From NCBI GenBank assembly GCA_964058805.1, contig CAXKVV010000657.1, positions 1-29,415 on the forward strand: a DNA stretch of 29,415 nucleotides, given 5' to 3'. Positions 1 to 11,817 of this stretch are shown in pieces. This stretch comes from Schoenoplectus triqueter (taxonomy: Eukaryota; Streptophyta; Magnoliopsida; Poales; Cyperaceae). A program made the translations under genes and the position numbers. Positions within the stretch are counted from its first letter, which is position 1. Each line of letters starts with the position of its first letter. The notes beneath the pieces were generated by a model. That model was not told where the DNA came from and ran no database searches. It saw only the letters and a program-made list of their open reading frames with translations.

Positions 1-28
1 TTTAATCTACTTGTCCTCTTTCTAACAG

Positions 29-1481
<1,453 letters not shown>

Positions 1482-2776
1482 CAAGTTACATAACTGTCTG
1501 TTCATAAGAACATGGAGGGCTTGTTACTTGGCCCTAATTATATTGCAGGAAATTTTGCTTTTAATTTTTGATTGACGGCCACCCGTTTGAGACCAAATGG
1601 TTGGAGATTCTGTTGTATTTTAATTATCATTACTACCATGATTTGATTTATGTTGACATTTTTATTGCAATTTAATTTTGAATACCTTTGCTATGCCTTT
1701 GCTGTCAGGATTTTTGAATGAGAAATATCTCTACTCTCTACCCAAGGGATGGAAAATAATGTCATCGGTTTTTGTTCAACTATTTTTTTTTGAGGAAAAA
1801 GTACGGAGTAGTCATTTTTTGTGGTAATTATTCTACATGGATGTCTTGCTGTTATAATTGCAAAGTGATAAGAAGTTACGAGCCATTGGATCCAAATATT
1901 GCGTAGAATCCGTAACTCCTGAAATATATTGAGTATGACTAATGACTAATGAGGCCTTCAACCAATATATTGTACTTAAACTCGTTACTAATACTACCCC
2001 TCCCCTCTCCTCAACATGCATAGCATCCATGATGGACGTCAGATGCAAACACGCTGTCGGTGCTGAGGCCTAGCACATGCAAAACCAAAAAAACGAAGGC
2101 ATTCTTGTCAAGGACACCCTAAGAGCCTCTAATGTTTCTATATTTTATCTACAAAAAATCAAATTGAATGATATTTCTTTTGCAAAATAGAAGAGAAGAT
2201 AGGTGGTATGTCTTGGGGGCGGAGGTATTGGTGGGGAGCAACTGCTAGCCATACATGAGAAATCAAGTAATGAAGATAATCTAATGAATATATGCCAATC
2301 TGAAGCAACTAGGGTGAAATTGGATTCTCCAGAGGCCCAAATGCACGAATCAGTGGAGTGCAGATCAAATTTTAGCACCGTCTTTCTAGAAACTTCATAT
2401 TTTGCTGAAATTGAGACATCAAATGTTAAATTCAAACCACTTATATTCTCCCTTCGTGATTAATTACTTAGTCCTAGTGAAATTTTTATAAATATCAATC
2501 TAAAACTTGCTCAAATTGAGTTCTCTCTAGTTTTCTTTCTCAAAATTGACACATCTGACCATACATTGTGTGGACCTCTCAAGAATTTTGGAAAACATAT
2601 TTTGGGCATATGGCATAAGAATTATTAGGAGAACTCGGATGCGATCGCGGGGCACAAAGTAAAGATAAAAATACTAACATGAGACGAGATGACATCCCCG
2701 ACCTGACCACATACGAAATCTTATAAGTTTTTAAAATCTGAATATTTTATTTTATTTTTATTAATGAAAAGCATTG
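1482..2776. other. PRMT1 3' UTR and intergenic spacer
   Basis: The first 200-300 bases are the likely 3' UTR of the arginine methyltransferase gene (AT-rich, T-runs). The rest is AT-rich spacer with only short random open frames (for example about 86 codons at 2203-2463) that match no family I know and show no exon signals. No tRNA, rRNA or clear transposon end was found up to the copia target site at 2777. Confidence 0.6.
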
Positions 2777-2781
2777 AGTTC
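2777..2781. repeat. Target site duplication AGTTC, left copy
   Basis: Five bases directly outside the left LTR, identical to 15054-15058. Five bp is the usual length for copia integrase. Confidence 0.85.
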
Positions 2782-3059
2782 TCTTGAATTTGATAACAAT
2801 TAAGAAATTATGAAGACTTGCTCTTTATTGATGTATTATAATCTTTACAGATTGCACAGTCCCTAGTATATACACTTGACAGATTGTACAAGTATCTAAC
2901 GGTAACTCTAGTATGCTACAATATGCTACAATTAAGAAAATAATTGAGTGACTTTATTTTACAATGTTTGTGCTCTTATTTTCTAATAATGGGTCAATGA
3001 TGAAAATACCCTCACGTGTCTGAGACCCATAAAAGCCCATATTGCTCTATTTCTCAACA
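2782..3059 (-). repeat. Copia LTR (3' LTR in element orientation)
   Basis: 278 bp, matching 14766-15053 along its length. On the minus strand it starts TGTTGAGAAATAG and ends ...AATTCAAGA, the terminal CA being changed to GA (plus-strand TCTTGAATT instead of TGTTGAATT). Relative to the other LTR it lacks 21 bp between two AAC words near 2900 and carries an 11-bp duplication (ATATGCTACAA). Confidence 0.92.
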
Positions 3060-3075
3060 CTCCCTCTCAGGTTGG
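3060..3075 (-). other. Polypurine tract of the copia element
   Basis: On the minus strand CCTGAGAGGGAG lies immediately before the LTR start TGTTGAG, the expected place for plus-strand priming in reverse transcription. Confidence 0.75.
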
Positions 3076-3115
3076 GTTTGTATAAGTTTATTGAACCCAA
3101 CTTGCCGAGTATATT

Positions 3116-4915
3116 CTATTGGCTCGACTTGTCAAGAGCCTTTGTAAAAATATCGGCTAATTGTTCATGACTTCTAACAAATGGTGTTTTTATTTCTCCC
3201 GGTTGAACCTTCTCCCTCACAAAGTGACAATCCATTTTGATATGCTTTGTTCGCTCGTGAAAAACTAGATTTGAAGAAATATGTCGCGCAACTTGATTGT
3301 CGCGGTACATGTCCATAGCTCCCTCGACTTCTATCTTCATGTCGCGAAGTAAGTGCTTGTTCCAAATGAGTTCACTTGTCGTTGAGGCCATGACTCGATA
3401 TTCGGCTTCCGTACTTGACCTTGCCACCACGTTTTAATTTTTTCTTTTTCAAGTAACAAGGTTGCACCTACAAAAGTGCAAAAACCCGTGGTTGATTTTC
3501 TGTCACAGCTTCCGGCCCAATCCGCATCAGAAAAATCAACCACATCGTTAGTACCATTATTTTTCATCCAAATTCCTTAACCCGATGTGCCTTTGAGATA
3601 TCTAAGAATTCGATCAATGACATTTAAGTAGCCAATGCATGGAGCATGCATAAATTGGCTTACCATACTAACTGCAAATGCGATATCGGGTCTAGTGACT
3701 GTGAGGTAAATTAGTTTTCCTACTAACCGTTGATATTGTTCTATGTTGGGTAGTGGTTCACCATTATTGGTTCCAAGTTTAACATTGGTTTCTATTGGAG
3801 TACCGGCCAGTTTTAATCCTAATTTTTCTGTTTCCTTTAACAAGTCAAGGACATATTTCCGTTGAGATAAAAATAAACCTTTGCTCGATGTGGCAATCTC
3901 TACTCCAAGAAAGTATGAAAGTTGTCCTAAGTCTTTGATATCAAATTCTTTTTTTAGATATTTTTTAACCTTTTCAATTTTCTCATTACTGTTTTCGATT
4001 ATAATAACATCATCAATATAAACAAGAATAATAATGGTAAAATTTTGAGAGTGTTTAACAAACATAGAGGAATCTGCACTACTTTTGACAAAATTAATTT
4101 TTAAGAGCGAAAGACTTAATTTTGCATACCATGCCCTCAGTGATTGTTTTAAACCATAAATAGCTTTTTTTAATTTACAAACTAGGGATGAGTTGGATAC
4201 ATTTTTGTGATCGGGTAGAAGAGTCATATAAATTTTTTCATCCAATGTACCTTGAAGAAACGTATTTTTTACATTCATTTGAGATAAGGTCCATCCTAGG
4301 TTGGTAGCCACCGAGAGTAAAATTTGAAATGTGTTCATTTTTGCTACGAGAGCAAAAGTTTCTTGATAATCAAGACCATAAGTTTGTGTAAATCCTTTGG
4401 TACCAACCTAGCCTTGTACCTCTCAATCGTTCCATCACAATTATATTTTATTTTATATACCCATTTGCATCCCATGGGTTTTTTATTTTTTTGATAATGA
4501 AATAACTTCCCAAGTATCATTTTTTTTCCAAGGCTTGGAGCTCCTTCTCCTTGCCTTACACCAAACCGGGTTTATTTTGGCTTCCTCAAATGTAGCCGGT
4601 TCACTTTGATTAGCGAGTTGGCTTAAAAAGACTTGATATTGATTCGATATTTTAGAAAGAATTTTAAATAAGATACATAATCTGATGAGATACATAATCC
4701 TGTAACCTAATTGGAGGTTAAATTTGTCGAGTGGATCTCCTCAAAGTAGCCTCTTGAGTCGCTTCCTCACTCGAATCATTCTCAAATTCTCCTCCCGAAG
4801 AAGTTTCGGCTTCTTCCCTAATTGCGCTCGTCTCACCAACATGCTCCTCCTCCATTTGTCCATCCTGTACTTGAATTTTTTTTCTTGAGGAATGTTTACC
4901 CTTGAAAAATTTCAA
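3116..4915 (-). pseudogene. Copia pol 3' half: linker, reverse transcriptase, RNase H (decayed)
   Basis: Minus-strand reading shows, in order: an acidic INT/RT linker ending LRRSTRQI (4915-4718); the start of RT with NPVWCKA and NDTWEVISL (near 4560-4490) and KPMGCKWVYKIKY (near 4480-4430); the RT core at 4338-3577 with YGLKQSLRAW, YIDDVII, KDLGQLSYFLGVEI and RPDIAFAVSMVSQF; then RNase H with DFSDADWAG, DRKSTTGF, SSTEAEYRVMAS and HIKMDCHFVRE, ending DIFTKALDK at about 3120. Defects: the first catalytic aspartate of RT (normally QxDVKNAFL) is Asn in SQMNVKNTFL; a stop ends the RT frame at 3577 with the same frame resuming at 3567; a frameshift falls between 3337 and 3430 inside RNase H; two more frame changes lie between 4339 and 4720. 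The element cannot make an active polymerase. Confidence 0.93.
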
Positions 4916-4918
4916 GGA
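4913..4918. repeat. Target duplication CAAGGA of the nested insert, left copy
   Basis: CAAGGA occurs at 4913-4918 and again at 11992-11997, exactly at the two points where copia coding sequence stops. Between them the insert reads TGAATAGATG...GGGTCGCA, so it begins TG and ends CA. Confidence 0.65.
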
Positions 4919-5054
4919 TGAATAGATGAATAAATGAAAATAAATTGATGATTAATGATAAATCATAAAAAGAGGGAAGGAGAGAAAGCAATGAAAGATG
5001 GCCCACTAATCAGAAGAGGTCGCTGCTTAACCCCGGAATGAATTCATTAGTCCC

Positions 5055-5510
5055 ACAATGGAATGCTGGGCATGGAGTGAAGGATATAAATACCCCACTA
5101 TCCTCTATCTACTCAGCATGAGTGACAACCGAGAGGATCGAGGGAGAGAGGAGATCTCTCGGGTGTCACCATGTGATTATATCTTTTCTGACAAGTGGGA
5201 CCCACATGGCAGTCCCTTATGAGCAGCTCCAATGACATGGACCTAGCCTATTTTGCTAAGAAAACTAATCAACCCGGAACAGAGGTTAAGCATTAATCCC
5301 ACAATGAAATATCAGGGTGAGAGACGAGGATATAAATACCCCACCACCTCCTACTCATTCGAGGTGGCTGACCCTCGGGATATTTCAGAGAGAGAAAATC
5401 TCCTGATGGGTCAGCCATTTGATTATATTTCCTCTGACAAGTGGGACCCACCTGGCAGTCCCTTGTAGATGAACCTGACAACATGAACCTAGCCTATCTG
5501 ATGAGTCATT
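5055..5510 (+). repeat. Two diverged tandem copies of a ~246-bp unit, each with a TATA box
   Basis: The second copy is offset by 246 bases. Shared words include CCCACAATG (about 5052 and 5298), GGATATAAATACCCCAC (5082 and 5328), TGTGATTATAT/TTTGATTATAT, CTGACAAGTGGGACCCAC and CCTAGCCTAT. TATAAATA sits at 5085 and 5331 with a C-rich stretch after it, like a plant core promoter. Lies near the left end of the nested insert. Confidence 0.75.
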
Positions 5511-5689
5511 CATGTGACCATTTTCACTGACAGGTGGACCCCACACCTCAGTGACCTATTATAGGAGTCAGGGTTAAACCCTAAAAATCTGCCCTTGGAG
5601 CTAACCCTAGAAAGGAGCTGAAGCAGTATAATCCCTATACTACATGAAATGATGTCAATGCCAAGCTAGCATTTTGATGCAACTAGTCA

Positions 5690-5945
5690 TGAGAAATTTC
5701 AAATGTGATTTTGCTTTCAAGGCTGACCTGGTGCCAAAGCTGTGAGCAACCACCTAACCATGCTTTGATTTGTGTCAGTTACTGATAAGTAGTCAGTTCT
5801 TTGACCAAGTCACCCTCATGTTAAGGGATTGAAAGTCAATTTCACAAGACTGATCAGGTGCCAAAGCTGGGAGCAACCATCTGATCAAGTCTAGGTCTGT
5901 ATCAACTATTGACATGTAATCAACTGTTGATCAGATCAAGCCCTA
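5690..5945 (+). repeat. Diverged ~130-bp repeat pair
   Basis: The phrase GGTGCCAAAGCTG(T/G)GAGCAACCA occurs near 5730 and again near 5857, followed in each case by related TGATC/TGACC, CAACT and AGTCAA words. An imperfect local duplication inside the nested insert; no coding sense. Confidence 0.55.
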
Positions 5946-6359
5946 ATGAATATCAATATAAGTCTAATTGATATTTAGTTAGGGTGATTTCTGCAAGAGA
6001 GAGATAATTGACAGAGACATTGAGCTACAAATGAAATCTGGGATTAATTCAGAAGAGATAACAGGGTTTATTTGACAAAAGAATTTTTAATTCAGAGAGG
6101 CAGGGGCAAAAATGGAATTAAAAATTACAGGGGTGATCATCATGATTTTAGGGATTTTTGGTGAAATTTTCATGATTTTTGGATAAGTGGAGCTATTAAA
6201 ATAAATTCAGGGAAGATAAAAGCAGAATAAATGGATTAATCAAAGGCTGAGATTTGATCAGAGCAACTATGGGTACAAATTGGAGATAATAACAGCTCTG
6301 GGTACAAACTGGGTGCAAGAAACACAGAAGGAATAAAATAAGCGAAGAGAGAGGGTGTG

Positions 6360-6600
6360 CCACGTGGCAGCCTCTCATTGGGCCATGTCAGCAAGTGGGC
6401 CCCACCCTGGTATGAGTCACTGACAGGTGGGCCCCACCTTAGTGCCACGTGGCAGACAGCCAGTGGGCCACCTCACCACCCTAGTGCCACATGGCATTAC
6501 ACCACAGGGCCACTTCACCCAACCCCATGCCACATGGCACAGCTAGAGTAGGCCATCTCACCCAGCCCTGTGCCACATGGCACCATATCACAAGGCCACC
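6360..6600 (+). repeat. GC-rich ~55-60-bp tandem repeats with GCCACATGGCA core
   Basis: GCCACRTGGCA recurs about every 55-60 bases (near 6360, 6443, 6485, 6530 and 6572), separated by variants of GGCCACYTCACCCA and GTGGGCCCCACC. The core is an imperfect palindrome containing an E-box-like CACGTG/CACATG. The stretch stands out in GC content from the AT-rich sequence around it. Confidence 0.7.
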
Positions 6601-7511
6601 TCAGCATCAATTAGTGAGTAATCAGAGATAAAGGGAAGGGGATTAAGATAACAAGCCAATCAGATCATGCCAGATCAGTTCAATTAACCCTAATCATGCA
6701 CTAATTAGTTGCTAACAACACCTGTAAACCTAAGAATAGAAAACTTACAGGTGGGACCTACTAGTCAGACTTATGAGTCTGAGGCGCAAAGAACCAAGTC
6801 TACACAACAATACTAGCTGGGATTTAAAACGAGAGTAAAAGAGAATATGTACCTGGTTCATGCGGCACCTGTCGCTGCACCCTCCTTCTTCTTTGCCTTG
6901 GCTCACGTGCACCCGGCGTAGGCGACAAGGGATTTGTTCCCTCCCTTCTCCTTCTTCTCTTCTTCTTCCCCTCGACAGCAGAAGAACTCGAAGGCATCAT
7001 CAATGGAGATCGAATGAAAGGCTGAACTTTAAATCAATTGCTCCTAGCCTCAGCTACAGCATACAAAGGAGAGCATGTGCATATAATTAGATTTTAAATT
7101 GATAAAGCACAGAGAAAGAAATAGCAAGGAGTAATATCTCGGGTCAAAACTTTGAACTTGCCAATTGAAGCTCGAAACTTGCAATTAATGGCTGGGAGAG
7201 CTTCTAAAACCTCAGGCGATGGTGTTAGAGTGATAATTGAGAAAATTTGAGTGCTGGATGTAAGAGTTGTACCAACTCACAACTCGGCCTAGAAGTGAGT
7301 TGATCAAACACTGTGATGGAGCTTGCAAATCAACTAGGTAAGAGCACAAGGAGTTGCCTGACACTGAATTGATGATGATGAAGTCTTGAGACAGAAGAAA
7401 CAAGCAAGGAACTGAGATGAAAGTTTGAAACTTGATTATGGCTTGTAATGAAAGAGAAGATGTGAATTGAGATCAATTCTGTAAAATGGAGCTGAGGGAG
7501 CATGCTAGCAG

Positions 7512-7519
7512 CTTATATA
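7512..7519 (-). promoter_or_regulatory. TATA-like box, minus strand (nested insert)
   Basis: CTATATAAGC on the minus strand, followed downstream by CT-rich leader-like sequence with several short open frames. With the plus-strand TATA box at 7770 it makes a head-to-head pair about 250 bp apart. Prediction from sequence only. Confidence 0.35.
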
Positions 7520-7769
7520 GGCATAGTATAAGGCCTGGAAAGTTCTAAAAAGGGCTAGAGAGGCTTGCAAGAGTGTGAAGGCCGAATAGTGGCAAATCAG
7601 TAAATAAATGGAAAGCTTAACAACCTCTGGGCAGTTACACATGAGCTAGGCAATGGAAACTCGGTTCAGTGAACCATAGGGTATACAAGGAAGCAGTTAG
7701 AGTGAAGAGTATAATGCACCATGTGCAATTGGATTGAGATGGTCAAAATCGGTCAAACCAATGGATTTC

Positions 7770-7777
7770 TATATAAA
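7770..7777 (+). promoter_or_regulatory. TATA-like box, plus strand (nested insert)
   Basis: TCTATATAAACCC follows a CCAAT word at 7759. Downstream, AG/GTGAGTATG at 7981 resembles a strong 5' splice site and TTTCAG at 8041-8046 a 3' splice site, giving a possible 65-base intron, short for plants. It could be a retroelement leader with an intron; no gene follows that I recognise. Confidence 0.35.
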
Positions 7778-8059
7778 CCCTTAGCCAGTGGATAGAACCA
7801 AGAACCAGAAGCATACACACGACCCTTAGAGCATCTGTGAGATCCCTGAGAAGCTTAGAGAGCAAGTGAGAAGCTAGAAGGCCAATTGATCTCAACAAGT
7901 GTTGAGAACTTGGCAAACAACCATCCCTTTCCACTATTATCAATCAATTCAAGGAGATAGAATCACAGAGAAGAAAGATAGGTGAGTATGATTGATGAGA
8001 ATTGAGAATTTGAGATGTAATTGCATCTGTCTTTGATCAATTTCAGTAGAATCTGGTAC

Positions 8060-9130
8060 TGTTATCAATTATTTGCAATTTTCTTTTGATTCTGCCGAAT
8101 TTCTTTGAATTCTTTGATTAAATCATTTCTAACATTGTCGCCTTGCTAGTTAAATGGATTCTTTGATAATTATTCACTTCTTTTCTGATTGATATGGGTT
8201 ATTGGCGCTGGAATTGCAATTATCAGAAAACCAGTCGAAGGCCAAGCTGCCTCCTGGTCCATTATTGCAACATTTAATTGATCGAAGGTCATTGACCTCT
8301 CAATCTTTATGTTTCTAAGCAATTGTTCCAAGATTTCAGCTTTGAATCAACTAATTGATTTGAATTCTCAAAATCTGTTGCTACGATCTAAGCTGATGCA
8401 GCAATTACACATCTACATGCTATAATCAGTCAAATTAATTGCTTGGATTGGTGTATACTGCATAGGCGATGAGCTATATAGCCTAAAGATCAAAGAAATC
8501 TGGACAATTGCTTAGAAATGTAATGATTGGTATTGAATTTATAATCGGTACCGAAGGGTACTATGGTACACTTTGAATAGAGGAAGTATAAATCGATTTG
8601 AGTGATCTTGATCATGTTAGAATGCATCAACATACATACACGACGTGAATTGAGTGCTCAATTGATGGGAACAACAGCTAATTGGATTGAATTTGTGAAA
8701 TCCGAGATTCGGTACCGGATGATATCAACTGGTTCTATTCGACGCTAGTGTATTACATAATTCACCGTATAGATCATAAATCGTGCACTATAGAAAGATT
8801 CTCCATGATGAGACGATGCTGGGGCAGTCGCCTGATCGGAATGAGGTGGCCCCAGTCACCGGCGATGTCGTTAGCGTGAATCTTGAAGGAGCTGTTGACT
8901 GGAGAGTCAGATAATCGCAGCGGCACGGATATTAAAGCAAGCGCGTGAATCTTGAAGAGGTTGAACGATTCAGATAAAGCGCTGTAATATGAATCTGGGC
9001 CGTCCATCTAATATAACTCAATCTTGAAACATATCCGGCGGCCCAAATGAGAATAAAATTATATGAAAGATGTGCACTAATCTTGGTATAGATCTGGCGG
9101 CCCAGATTAGGCCCAATAATTAAATAGTAA
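8060..9130. other. Unassigned part of the nested insert
   Basis: About 1 kb of moderately AT-rich sequence without recognisable coding content. Near its right end the phrase GCGTGAATCTTGAAG occurs twice (about 8873 and 8942), as does ATCTGG(C/G)GGCCCA-type sequence near 9030-9110, showing more short local duplication. Nothing else seen. Confidence 0.4.
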
Positions 9131-10271
9131 CAGAACATTAATTATATATAGTAAATAAATGATTTGAAAATGCTCCTGAACTCCAAATTGACTCAAATTT
9201 GTTTCTAAAATTTCCTTATTTTTCATACTATTTTTCTATATGATAATATTCCAGTTTTAAAAATATAATCATGGTGAAACAATTTAAAAGCAAAAGACAT
9301 TACATATATTGATATATTTGACTTAGCTATGACTTGTCCTTTTAAATACTATAAAAATTCCAAAAATACAAATAAAATCATGAATAATAACTAGATATAT
9401 TTTACTGATTTTTCAAGTGATTTTCCATGAAATAATAATGACAATAGTAATATACCATAATAAATAATGAGATTAGCCATATTCTTTGATAAATAAAAAA
9501 AATAATAATGAATAATAATAGATATTATGTTGATATTTTCTGTAAAAAGAATAATAAAAATAAATAGTACAAAATATACAAAAGATATACTATCATGGTA
9601 ATAGATAGTAAAATGCATTTTCTTCTATAATAAAGAATGATAATATAGTTTATAATATTGCATTTCTTTTATTATTTCTAAACAAATATACAATAAAAAT
9701 ATTTTGATGGATAAAATGCAATAAAAATAATAGTTGTAATAGAAATATAATGAATTTCATCTCTTATGGCTATTTTCAACTAATAATGATAATAATAAAA
9801 AAAATCTTATATCTTTCTATAGATAATAAATAGAAATAATAAAAAATGTAATGAATAGTATAATAAATAAGATAGAATATTAATAATGATTTCTTTTTAG
9901 CTATTATAGATCCTAAAAATAAAAAAAAATAATAATAAAAAATAATGTAGTTAATCATCTTTTGATTTGTAAATAATTCCTACATAATGAATAATGCTTC
10001 AATATAATAAAATATAATAATGAAATTCTATTACTTTGGCTATTATAAATAATCTAAAAATACAAATAAAAAAATAGTCATTTTATTTTCTAGTATTTTG
10101 TAAGTGATTTTCTATAAAATAAATAGAGTTTAGAAATAATAAAAATAAAATTCTACTATTTTAGCCATTATAAAAATCCCAAAAATATAAATAAAATTCT
10201 AGTTAATAGCTAACCCTTTTTTCCTATTATTTTTTTGTAAATAATTTTCTATAGGAATAAATAGAGTTTAA

Positions 10272-10309
<38 letters not shown>

Positions 10310-10330
10310 ATGAATTCATTTTTATAATAG
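9130..10330. repeat. Extremely AT-rich tract ending in an (AAT)n microsatellite
   Basis: About 1.2 kb made almost only of A and T with recurrent ATAATAATA, AAAAATAAA and TTTTCTAT words and no long open frame. The sentence CTATTATAAA...CCAAAAATA(C/T)AAATAAAA recurs several times (near 9345, 10040 and 10165), so the tract is built of degenerate repeats. A clean AAT/ATA microsatellite of about 12 units lies at roughly 10273-10308. Confidence 0.7.
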
Positions 10331-10379
10331 ATAATGGAAGATATTATGCAATAGGCTTTGTACATTTTGGAGATGAACA

Positions 10380-11020
10380 AAAATGCTCACACAAGGAGTG
10401 CAGAGCCATATGAGAATGTTTGCACACATGATATAACATGTAGAATGATTAGTCAGGACAAGAACATCTTGACGAAGGATAAACAAAGTTGCAACGGCAA
10501 CATGAGAAGATATGTCGAGACAAGAATATTTTGACGTAGGATGACTAAGGCTTTGATAGCAACATGAGAAGATACGTTGAGACAAGAACATCTTGACGTA
10601 GGATGACTAAGGCTTCGATAGCAACATGAGGAGATAAGTCGAGACAAGAACATCTTGACGTTTGATGAAGAATAACCTGAGCTGCGACATCGATATGGAG
10701 ATATATGTCGACTCTGAGGGAGAAGAACATTACGATGTCCTAGAGAGGCGACATCTTAATGACTCACTACCATGAGCAAGTAACTCATGACTAAATATGC
10801 TCACACGAGGGATGTAGGGCAACATAGTAATTTTGCACAAGTAATGCAACATGTAGAATGATTAGTCGAGACAAGAATATCTTGACGCTCACTGAAGGAT
10901 GACCAAAGCCCCGACATCAGCATGGAGAGATATGTCGACTTTGAAGAAGAAGAACATTACGATGTCCGAGAGAAGTGACATCTTAATGACTTGGTGTCAT
11001 GAATAAGTAATTCATGACCA
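10380..11020. repeat. Large duplication with an internal 62-bp tandem array
   Basis: A block starting GCTCACACRAGG and running through CATGTAGAATGATTAGTC occurs at 10385-10475 and 10800-10888; a second block with AGAAGAACATTACGATGTCC and GACATCTTAATGACT occurs at 10700-10792 and 10933-11020. Between them in the first copy is a tandem array of 62-bp units (starts at 10497, 10559 and 10621, plus a diverged unit before), each containing CATGAGRAGAT, GTCGAGACAAGAA and TTGACGTAGGATGAC. The second copy has a single unit, so the array expanded after the larger duplication or contracted in one copy. Confidence 0.8.
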
Positions 11021-11039
11021 TTTGAACTAGCAAGACTGA

Positions 11040-11470
11040 ACTCATCCGTCGATAAGTTTGTCTTCTGGTTCATCTCCCGAGATTGTGAGATTGAATCGTT
11101 CTGTAGTAGATTCATCCACAAAACAGTGAATGTGAATCGCTCTGTAGGTAGGTTCCTTCACTAACACATACCTCAATGTTAAGCTGGCCCAGCGCTTCAG
11201 GTTTGACATTGTGTGTAATTGTGTTTCCTAGGTTTATGAATCGGCTTAGTGCTTCGAATTCATGATCTAGAAGATCGGTGAGAAGAAACACGTGGGCCAT
11301 ATCCACCCTTCTCCTGATTCACCAACCTCAAGATCAACCGGCTCAGTGCTTCGAGTTGTATTTTGTGTGATTGGTTCTTGACTAGTTAAGATTGAACCGT
11401 TCTGTAGTAGGTTTATCTTCTAGATCAACGGAGGTCGAGTCATTCTGTATGTAGACTCACCTCAAGCCCC
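11040..11470. repeat. Diverged interspersed repeats related to the 48-bp minisatellite
   Basis: Words such as TTCTGTAGTAGRTTCATC, TCGCTCTGTAGGTAGGTTCC and GAACCGTTCTGTAGTAGG recur at irregular spacing, as do GGCYCAGYGCTTCRRGTT phrases (near 11190, 11250 and 11345). They look like older, degraded relatives of the 48-bp units that follow. Confidence 0.55.
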
Positions 11471-11504
11471 TCTGTAGTAAGGTTATATCTCGAGGTGGCA
11501 TAGA

Positions 11505-11690
11505 CTGAACCGATCTGTTTGTAGGTTCGTCTTCCATAGGATTAAGTAAAGACTGAACCGATCTGTTTGTAGGTTCATCTTCCATAGGATTAAGTAAAGA
11601 CCGAACCGATCTGTTCGTAGGTTCGTCTTCCATAGGATTAAGTAAGAACTGAACCGATCTGTTTGTAGGTTCGTCTTCCATGGACCCCTT
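11505..11690. repeat. 48-bp minisatellite, about four copies
   Basis: The unit contains TGAACCGATCTGTTTGTAGG and TTCGTCTTCCATAGGATTA, repeated every 48 bases with few differences. Because 48 is divisible by three, the minus strand keeps an open frame through it (16-residue units beginning MEDEPTNRSV), inside an 87-codon open frame at 11457-11720. I take the frame to be a by-product of the period, not a gene. Confidence 0.85.
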
Positions 11691-11795
11691 TTTTGTGAAC
11701 CCAGACGACCACTTGACCATCTTTTAACTATACTATTTGCTTCTCTCTTTCAAAGATCCAGAGGTGCCTCGAGGTTAGTAGCCCAGGGTAATTAA

Positions 11796-11817
11796 CGGTG
11801 GGGGCTTGCGCCCACCG
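11796..11817. other. GC-rich hairpin near the right end of the nested insert
   Basis: CGGTGGG (11796-11802) pairs perfectly with CCCACCG (11811-11817) around an 8-base loop. It lies about 170 bp inside the insert's right end. Function unknown. Confidence 0.5.

Noticed and set aside
1833..2463. Short open frames after PRMT1 on both strands
   Set aside because: Random-looking composition, no splice or family signal.
8196..8212. TTGGCGCTGGAATTGC, resembling a gypsy primer-binding site (TGGCGCC...)
   Set aside because: The match covers only about nine bases, and no LTR pair exists with one copy ending at this place.
10322..10730. Overlapping minus-strand open frames with repeated LSHPTS and SRCSCLD peptides
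   Set aside because: They are translations of the 62-bp tandem array in several frames; no start context, splice signals or family resemblance.
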